A DNA stretch of 64,000 bases. It comes from Tetmemena sp. SeJ-2015 (taxonomy: Eukaryota > Ciliophora > Spirotrichea > Sporadotrichida > Oxytrichidae). Numbering within the stretch: position 1 is the first letter of the stretch; the number at the start of each line of letters is the position of its first letter. Below are positions 55,901-64,000 of the stretch, one piece after another. A program made the translations under genes and the position numbers. Under the pieces are notes generated by a model. The model was not told the origin of the DNA. It was given only the letters and a program-made list of their open reading frames with translations, and did no database searches. The stretch covers positions 292,895 through 356,894 of the forward strand of contig JAJKFJ010020979.1 of the NCBI GenBank assembly GCA_027382625.1, read 5' to 3'.

Positions 55901-58900
55901 TTATCTATAAGCTGATTCAAGAAAATCTTAAATCATTATAATATATCTAAGAAACCTTCAAATTTATGTAGTTTTTTAATAAAGCTATTATAATCTTAGA
56001 ATATTTATCTAAAAAAATGAGATTAAATAAATTTAATTATAATTGAGGAATAATGAAGGCAAAGCACATTTATCTTGTCATTGACTGTTCCTGAAGAAGC
56101 TATTGCATTATAAACATCATGCAAATGGCTCTCAATGCTTGGCGATTCTATAGTAGCAGCAACTTAGTCTACGCTCATTGCCTCAAAAGGTAATTGCTGA
56201 ATAATACCTATGATTTTTAAAGGAACCTTAGATTAAGACGGGGGTTATATTTAATCCATGATTCCACCTTATGCTCCATTTAAATTACTTGAATTTTGTT
56301 CAAGCTAAGTATTTTATTGCTGCTATTTTTATACGTTCTTCTTATTTGTGTCCTATTTTAGGGCAAGAGGTTCTTACTCAATATCGTAATTTAAAGTGAG
56401 AAGGCCTTCCGTTGATATCTTGCTTAACAATTTTGAGATCCTTTTATTCTTCCATTGCACTCATTTGTCTGTTATCATCATCTTGATTTTCGTCTGGGTC
56501 TCTGTCCTAGGTTAGTCCTGTGACTTTAACTATTAAAATAATTAGATTATAAGAAATTTGATACCTTCTAGTTCGTCTTCATCATCGTTTTTATTTGAGA
56601 AATTCAATTCCATATCTTTGCTTAATAATTTGACATCATTCACAGCTCATTCTCTTACTAAGACTCTTTTTGGTAACTTGAAATGAAACCATATTTAACA
56701 CCAAGGGTGGGCTTAAGATCGTTTCATCAGTATAGTTTATTTATAATTATATTATCATCTCCCTTCTTTTTAATAAAAATTATAGTAAATCTATAGGATT
56801 TATTCGAATTTAAATTAAGATTAATAATTTAAAAATAGTTTGTGTGAAGTAAAAATATTTTTATTTCTCTAATTCAAAAGAATTTAAAAAGACTTCTTTT
56901 TAATATCTTTTTGAATTTAGGTCCCCCTTTAATTTTTATAAACATATTCATAAATTGATTATGGCTGCTTGGGAAGTGTTCTCTGATTTACTTCTTTATT
57001 TAATGCTTTCTCAAATGCTCCCAATATATTCTTTTAACAGGGTCTTTATAAATATAATCCCCATTTTAATAAAAGCTATACACTCCGTCATCTTAAAATA
57101 TAATTTAATATAAAAAAGTAATGATATTATTTTCTTTACTTTTAATTATAAAATTTTCATACTTAAAATCATAATAAATATTTTTAAGTGAAACAGAATA
57201 TTATATAATTTGGTAGAGAGAGTCCTCAGTTATTTGTAGCAACTCTGAATAATAGGAGCTTAAATCATTTAGAAGTGGATGAATGCCAGAATGTTTATTT
57301 AACTAGATTACACTATCTACTTCACAATTGTTTATAATTTGAGTGACCCACTGTAAAAAAGTCTATCAAATATTATACATATCAAATGCATTGTTTCTCT
57401 CAATAATTACAGATAGAAGCTTCATTACACTTATTATTCAACAAATTAAATAAGAATTTACAATATATTTTAAAATCAAATTAAATATATTTTATTTTTA
57501 AATTTATTATAAAAGAGCTGCTTAATATCTTCTACCTAAAATAAAACTTATATTTTATTAAAAATTATATCTGAAAATTCTAAACGCTAAATCTCATTCT
57601 GGAAAATAAGTATAGCAGAAGAATGGGATATATGCTCATTATAAGAAAGAATTTTTTGAATTATTTATTCTTTTTAGAAATACAATAATTCTACAATTAT
57701 TTCATAGCGAATCGTATTTTACACATGCATAGGTCAGTATTATATTTCATTTACGAAATTTATGCCGTTTTTAAGTCGTATTTGCTTAGTTTATCTACAT
57801 CTGCAATCTCAATTGAAGCATTTTATTAGTAGAGGCACTCTCTACAGTCTTTCTAAATCCGAGATCCAACTTAGTAAACGCTAATTCATAATAAGCAAAT
57901 ATTAAACAAAGTAATATTTACCTTTCAAGCTATCTTTTCTTTTTAAAATCGGATGAGATAGTCTCTACTAAATTGCCATCTTAGGTAATTAAGTTATCTC
58001 TTTAGCACCTAGTTTCTATCTCATTTTTTTTATTTTAGAAATAATAAATAAATAAATAGTTTAAATAATGAATTTAAGATATTAATTTCAGAAAGCTAGA
58101 TCGTCTATTTTGTATTAGATTCTTATCTATATTTCTCACTACTGATCTCTGTATATTAAAGAAGAACATAGCATTATATTTTTAGAAGCCAAATTAACCA
58201 GCAGATAGACCAAACATTGAGATATTTTGACTACCAGCTTTTGCAAGTCTTTAACATTAAATTTTAAATTATAAATTTAGAATATTATAATTTAAAATTT
58301 ACAAATATTTTTAAGCACTAAAATGGAATAATTTTTAAAATAGAGGTTATAATTAAAGTGTATTTGATTTGACAGTTTACAATAACTGAATAATTATCTG
58401 CAGATTCTGATTCAATCTTCTGTAAATTTATGAGAAGCAAATACAAAGCTCTTCTGAATTATGATGACTATGTTCAAAAGTCCTCCTTTTAAAGAAGAGA
58501 ATTCAATTACATGTTTCCAAAAGACATATTAGACAGCATTAAACGTATTTAAAATTATCTCGCAGCAGCTTATCAATATTTTAGATGGGTATTATCACAA
58601 ACCATTGAGCATTCATTTTAAACAGGAGCAAATATGTCAGAAGGCACTTTCCTCTCAGCACAATAGACTAACTCTCCAGCATTTTTGAAATTGCTAAGAT
58701 AAAATTTTCATCATCTTTAAATAATATAACTTAATTTTCCCAATTTTTTAGATATAAAACGGGATATTAATTTTATTCTCACTTTTCTCTCGAAAGATAT
58801 AAATTCCAAACCACTTTATCATTTAAAATATAAATTCTAACTTATATAGGTAATAATTTTGTATTTAATATAGAATTTCATCTCATTAAATTTATATTAT

Positions 58901-61894
58901 TGCTTAAATTAAATATAATTCCTAGATCATTGTAAATTATTGCTATATCAATAAGCTTTGGATAAGGAGTTGTAAGAGCTATATTAAGCATAGTGATAAA
59001 TGCTTGCTGTATTCTAGGAGAGCCTTCCAGCAAAGCCAAAGACAACTATTTACAAGTCAGAGACTCAAAGATAGATGCTTAAATAATTATACAAGGTTGT
59101 GTTCAGTTTGCAAATATGAGAAATTGAAACTGCTGCTGATGTTTTAAATGGATCGTTGCTGGTCGTATGGTAAATATTCAAGAGTAAAGCTCAATTAAAT
59201 TGAGATAAATTATATTTAAATTTATGATGGAATTAAAATTATTTATTTTTTTCATTTCCAATGACAGTTGAGTGTCTTATTAGCTGACCAATATCAATAT
59301 ATTAAATTTGAACTTAGAAATTCTTTAAAGCATTATTTTCTTCAATAATTGAGCATAATGACTTAGTCTATTTGCCACATTTGAATTGAGAATTATAGAT
59401 TCAAAGTAGCAAAGCATCTCCTTATAAATATTATTTTTCTCATCCTTCTTTTAATTGTTGAGCGTTAAATACTAGCTCTCCTATTTTCTCTATTTCCTTA
59501 TTGCCAATATTCATATAAAAGGACAATTTTCATTTATTTTATTTTTTTAAATTCTTAGAATTATTCAATCACAATTAAAGACATGATTGAACAATAATGG
59601 GCTTGACTGCAGTGTCAGAATTATGTATAAGAAGTTAGTCAATAGTTTTCAAAGGAACAATTTATAACTCAATATCCTAGAGCTTAGCTCTTCCAGCAGA
59701 AGGCCATATTATAAATTATTAACAGCTCCAATTTCATCTTCTTATTTTTAGTACATAGAACTTTCTTTCAACAGATTTTTCTTCACATTTAAATACGAAT
59801 AAGATAAAATAATTTTGACTGATTCTAATAGGGTCGACTCTTTCAATTGAAATGAACATTAGGCACGAAGTAGGCATTCCTCTCTTGTTGAATATAAAAC
59901 TCATCTACGTTTATATTTCTGCCTTGCAAGTATTAGTCAAACTATGGCTGCTATAATCTTACTTATTCTTTAGACCAAAACGGATGCTTTCTTTAATGCA
60001 TAAATCATTTTTCAATTCAATTAATAAATTCTTTTAAACAATCTAAAAAAATAATTTAAAATTATTTGGACCTTTTTTATTAATTTTCCAAATATTTTTT
60101 CTTTTTCTTGATATTTGCAATAAAAATAATACGAAACATATTCTTGAATGAGGTAATACCATTAAAGACATATTTTAATATTTTAAAAAATTTTTAATGA
60201 TATTTTAAGGAAGAACTTATTTTAAGTTTAAATTTAGAGTAATGAAATGATTTTAAATATAATTAAATTTTTTTTAATAATAAATTAGGGTCTTTCTCAA
60301 GTAATCTGGAAAGAAGGTCATTGAAAACAGGAGAGAATCCTTCAATTTTAGGAGTTTCTGATTCGCAAATTTAAGATATCAAGTCTTTCAATCCAGTAGC
60401 TGCAAAAGGTGGCTTTCCTGTAGCTAATTCGTAAAGTACGCACCCAAGAGCCCAGATGTCTGAGTAAAAGCTATAATTATCATCTTAAAATAGCTCTGGA
60501 GCCATGTAATATGGTGTACCGCTTTTAGGCTACAAACATTATATCTTTCAAAATTACCTTTTAGTTTTCAGCATCAGTTTACACTAGATCAACAATTATT
60601 CACATAAATAAAATTAAAAAAATAGCAATTTATTTAAAATTTATTTAGTTACTAAACACTATAAATTAATTTTAAATTTTTAAATATATAAAAATTAAAT
60701 ATACAGCGATGTTTTTAGAGTTCAATTAGATAATGTTTTATCTAAAATAAAATAATCATTTTTACAAATGAATATATGAAACAATCTTTTTAGCGAGACC
60801 AAAGTCACATAATTTTAAGTTGCTATACTCATTTACTAAAACATTAGAGGGCCTGATAAAAGATTTAATTTAAAGAGAGGTTACTTTAAGTCGGCATATA
60901 TAATTCCATTTGAGTGCAAGTAGTACAAACCTTGTGCCAAGTCTCTCCCCAAAATTTTCGGAAATGTTTCCTCTGGGAAACTATCATTTCCATAAACATA
61001 TATTGTTATTACTTTTTTCTCCTGCTCAATTAGTTAAAACAAATCTCCTCCAGCGCAGTATTCAAATATTATCCACAAATGATTTCTTGTTTCATACCAA
61101 TTGAAGAATTTAAGAACATGTCTGTTTTTCAAATTGTGAAATATTCTAACCTATCATATTTATAAATTTAAATTAAAACTATTTTTAATTTATAAGTTTA
61201 TGTTCATCCTGAATTTAATATTTAAACAATAGATAATAAAGTACAGACCTTTAATTTTTTCTTATAAGATTTTCTCAAAATTTTATTTCTTGTCCTTAAA
61301 AACAATAAAAGAACTAAAATACCACATTAAATTACCAACATAAATTTAACAATAAAAAAATTGCATATACTTCTTGTATTAAATAATTAAATACTAAAGC
61401 ATTCTCAAATATAATTGTTTTTTTTAAATTACTTGATTTAGTACTTACTAACAATATATAAAATGAAGCATTAATAAATCAAAAATTAATTTATTTCTGC
61501 TATATTTGAACTATTAATAAAAGATACTTCGTTTAAAACTTATGGGTTAATCATATTTCAAAAATAATATAATTTATTATCTCAAAATTAATTTAAATAA
61601 ATATAATTTTGAAACAATCATATTTGATAAATTATGAAAAATATACCCTGAAACTTTCTTTCTTCTTGACTTTTCAACAGATTTTACAGCAACATAATCT
61701 ATAGTCTTCTTCTTTCTTCCCTATATATTTCAAATATTTATAAGATTATGAGATGTAATTTTTTTATATTTAAAGTTTTTAATACTTTTTTTAACAAATT
61801 TTAAAATCTTATTTTAAATTTAATAAGAATGTACCTTGTAGACGACGGAGTATTTCCCTCTTCCTACTTCCTCATATATATGAAAATTGTTCAT
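52970..61894 (-). CDS. ULK4: ULK4/RUNKEL-family kinase with ARM repeats, in many MDSs
   Basis: ATG 61894-61892 starts [20 protein letters not shown] and, after an AT-rich gap, [20 protein letters not shown] (61665-61725), the diagnostic ULK4/RUNKEL opening. Then [61 protein letters not shown] (60790-61140) and the region [34 protein letters not shown] (60300-60530). K, D-L-K and D-F-G are intact, so it looks active, unlike human ULK4. ARM/HEAT segments follow at 59000-59160, 58400-58700 ([20 protein letters not shown]), 57190-57410, 56050-56700, 55357-55812, 54680-55040 and 52980-53300. Long AT-rich gaps between them are IESs whose pointers I could not all define. Plant RUNKEL acts in cytokinesis; ULK4 acts at cilia. 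Confidence 0.85.
53430..54042. other. AT-rich IES-like stretch in the ULK4 locus
   Basis: About 80% A+T with no frame beyond chance, between two ARM-encoding segments. Confidence 0.4.
54043..54473. repeat. near-perfect palindrome, 207-bp arms, 17-bp spacer
   Basis: Arms 54043-54249 and 54267-54473 are exact reverse complements as far as I can align them by eye. Each arm contains the same short ORF reading into the centre: ATG at 54141 (+) and its mirror at about 54375 (-). The ORF codes [20 protein letters not shown] then a hydrophobic [14 protein letters not shown] and a different few-residue tail from the spacer. AT-rich leader DNA precedes each ATG. It lies in an IES-like gap of the ULK4 gene. 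Confidence 0.85.
55841..56049. other. AT-rich IES-like gap in the ULK4 locus
   Basis: A/T runs without coding character between ARM-encoding segments. Confidence 0.35.
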
Positions 61895-62619
61895 TTTAAT
61901 TTACAAATTAGATTAATATTTTTTATAATCTAAAAATTATAATGCCTGAGAATGGTCTAGAAAATATGCTTGATAAGCAAATTTTTTTAATTATAAAAAA
62001 AAAATTGATGGTCATACTAAATATGCTTAAAATGATTATAAGAAGGTAAAAGAAAATTCATACTGAAATTTAAAGAATTCATAAGAAGTTTTTTAATTAA
62101 AAATGAAATTTAAAGATAATAAATTATGATAAACAAATAGATAAAATTAACATAAACTGAAGTTTATTTGTCGATAATGGTATCATTATAAAACTCATTA
62201 ACAGAATAATTTCTAATTTTATTTAAATAAACAATTTAGATCTATTAAATAAAAAGATAAATAATAATTATTTAAAAATTAAATTAACTATTTATTTTAT
62301 GAGCACCGAAGATATGTAATAAACGAATTAAAACTAACAAAGATAAAAAGAAAAAAAGAGAATGAAATAAATAGTAAATGAAGGTCTAAAAATATAGAAG
62401 TACTTATAACAATGCATCTCAATTAATAAAAAAAATCATAAAAAATATCTAAAATATAAATCAAGGAAAAGTGAAAAAATTTTTAGCAAAATAAAAAATA
62501 AAGTATAATTATAATTACTGTTCTTATTATAAGAAGAGAAACTGCAATAATTAAAAATTAACATTAAATTAAAAAAAGAAAATTCGCAGGGATCCGATCT
62601 TCTCAAGGACAAAATGAGG
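61895..62619. other. AT-rich, no gene seen
   Basis: This is the 5' flank of the kinase gene and about 600 bases of very AT-rich DNA (over 80% A+T). One minus-strand 64-codon frame inside it has no coding character. Confidence 0.4.
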
Positions 62620-63115
62620 GGCCCCTGCAAATAAGTTGTCTAGGGCCTCTCAATAGCGTAAATTGTCTTCATCGCGGCCGATTATTGATAAAGGTTTTAT
62701 TTCGCGAAATATTTGCCCATCTAGTTTGAGGGGCTAAGGTCAACTTTAAGGAAATTCATAAGGAAATTTGACTACGATTTCCACTTCCAAAACTCATTCT
62801 TAATAGAACTACAGATTTCGAAATCTGTGGAAGCTGCAAAGTATTTGCCTAGGGCCTCTCTATAGCGTTATTTGACTGCATCGAGGGGGATTTTTGATAA
62901 AGGTTTTAGTTCGCGAGATATTTGCCCATCTAGTTTGAGGGGCTAAGGTCAACTTTAAGGAAATTCATAAGGAAATTTGACTATGATTTCCACTTCCAAA
63001 ACTCATTCTTAATAGAATTACAGATTTCGAAATCTGTGGAAGCTGCAAAGTATTTGCCTAGGGCCTCTCTATAGCGTTATTTGACTGCATCGAGGGGGAT
63101 TTTTATACAATTAAG
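62620..63115 (+). repeat. 209-bp tandem repeat, about 2.4 copies
   Basis: The marker TAGGGCCTCT recurs at 62641, 62850 and 63059, exactly 209 bases apart. The copies are nearly identical (for example GCCCATCTAGTTTGAGGGGC in both full units). Each unit contains a short palindrome, CAGATTTCGAAATCTG. There is no coding frame. It is probably a germline-limited satellite. Confidence 0.85.
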
Positions 63116-63116
63116 T

Positions 63117-64000
63117 GGGGTTTGTTTCGTGAGATAATCGATTTCGTTCAACCGATCATTTCTGACTTTTTTCTTGGAGTTATTGGGTTTCGTTCAACCG
63201 ATTGGTCCATTTTATATGGAATTATTTTTATCATGGGGAAATGTCCTATCCGTGCTTTCTATGTCTTACGGTTTCGAATGAGTACCTATTCTGCCATTTT
63301 TCTCTATTCATTTATTTTACTGAAATTTTTACTTCTTTTTCTAAAAATAAATATATTATTAAAAAATTTTTTTAAATCTTAATTATAAATTTTTATGCCT
63401 TTACAATTTTTTATATTTGTGAGTTATATAGTTTCGTTTTATCCAACTAGTTCATTTAAACAGGAGTCCTTTTATACATGGGGAAATGTCCTATTCGTCC
63501 TTACTATGTCATACGGATTTGAATGAGCACCTATTCTCTCATTTTACTTGCATTAAATTTTTTATATAATTTTTTACTCTTTTATTAACAAAAAAATTTA
63601 TTATTAAAATAATTTTTAAAATCTTATTTATAAATTTTTATGCCATTAAAATTTTTTATATTTGTGAGTTTATTAAGTTTCGTTTTTCCAATTGATAAAT
63701 CTGAAGATAAGAAAATTATGTCATAGGGAAATGTCCATTTTGTGCTCTCTATGTCATGCCAATTCGAATGAGTACCTATTCTACCATTTTTTTCTATTTA
63801 CTTTTTATTTAATCTTAAATTAATACTCCTATTTCTAAAAAAAAATATTTATTAATAAATATATTTTGTAAAATATTATTTATAAATTTTTATTATATTA
63901 AAATTTTTTTTGTTTGTGAGTTATTTAGTTTCGTTTTTCCAATTGATTAATGTGAAGAGAAGAAATTTTTGTCATGGGGAAATGTCCAATCCGTGCTTTC
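63117..64000 (+). repeat. about 245-bp diverged tandem repeat, runs off the window
   Basis: The block CATGGGGAAATGTCCTATCC recurs with changes at 63232, 63477, 63722 and 63973, followed each time by a GAATGAGTACCTATTCT-like block and A/T-rich filler. Units are clearly older than the adjacent 209-bp family. No gene is present; the 86-codon frame here is accidental. Confidence 0.8.

Noticed and set aside
62641..63090. CRISPR-like array
   Set aside because: The 209-base period with no short repeat-spacer structure, in a eukaryotic germline, is an ordinary tandem repeat.
63122..63382. 86-codon plus-strand ORF
   Set aside because: It lies wholly within a diverged 245-bp tandem repeat, is AT-rich and has no conserved frame across repeat units.
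1..64000. tRNA or rRNA genes
   Set aside because: No cloverleaf with conserved T-loop or A/B boxes and no rRNA core sequence was noticed; a covariance-model scan was not possible here.

Overview
The window is germline (micronuclear) DNA of a spirotrich ciliate of the Oxytricha/Stylonychia type. Three things show this. (1) The genes read through only if TAA and TAG are glutamine and TGA is the sole stop; IFT46, UNC119, the Rh transporter and acid lipase all need this. (2) A 4.1-kb TBE-class transposon carries C4A4 telomeric sequence at its ends. (3) Coding segments (MDSs) are broken by AT-rich internal eliminated sequences (IESs) flanked by short direct repeats (pointers). For several breaks the pointer can be read directly, and joining across it restores the frame. 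Introns are short, mostly GTAAG...TAG of about 30-75 bases.

Layout. 1-1215: small unassigned genes. 1356-7803 (-): an unrecognised gene whose last coding segment is split off by an IES holding the TBE element (1743-5853; transposase, 22-kDa and 57-kDa kinase/zinc-finger ORFs, all decayed). 8012-8620 (-): a small two-intron gene. 8775-9477 (+): UNC119. 9857-13785 (-): a centrin-binding Sfi1-repeat protein. 13881-15238 (-): unknown. 15574-19847 (+): a GRAM-VASt lipid-transfer-like protein. 20008-20215 (+): a tail-anchored peptide. 20364-24506 (+): a long acidic protein with a degenerate 'V-x-x-F-L-D-x-L-L' repeat. 24659-28032 (+): an exocyst Sec8-like protein. 28294-29032 (+): a Nudix hydrolase. 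29295-31557 (-): an EF-hand protein. 31965-33549 (+): an Rh-type ammonium transporter. 33679-36952 (-): a BFR1/PPI-like RGG coiled-coil gene with another gene lying inside one of its IESs. 37011-38157 (+): two small secreted proteins, one a DOPA-dioxygenase homologue. 38420-39851 (-): IFT46, scrambled. 39905-41909: a small gene in two inverted pieces, with a GNAT/zinc-finger ORF in the interval. 41814-43600 (-): a membrane patatin-like phospholipase. 43682-44871 (+): a small membrane protein locus. 44921-49427 (+): a leucine-rich-repeat protein. 49645-50264: a GC-rich foldback element. 50564-51913 (+): an acid lipase. 52970-61894 (-): a ULK4/RUNKEL kinase with ARM repeats, cut into many MDSs and hosting a perfect 207-bp-arm palindrome. 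62620-64000: two families of tandem repeats, probably germline-limited.

The genes are housekeeping and ciliary (IFT46, UNC119, Sfi1, ULK4) with no shared pathway. They are not an operon; each would normally sit on its own gene-sized macronuclear chromosome. What unites them is the DNA-rearrangement architecture: ordinary pointer-flanked IESs from about 5 bp to 4 kb, one permuted gene (IFT46), one inverted gene, and one gene locus inside another gene's IES. Many apparent frameshifts elsewhere are either unrecognised tiny IESs, introns, or assembly indels; the sequence alone does not separate these.
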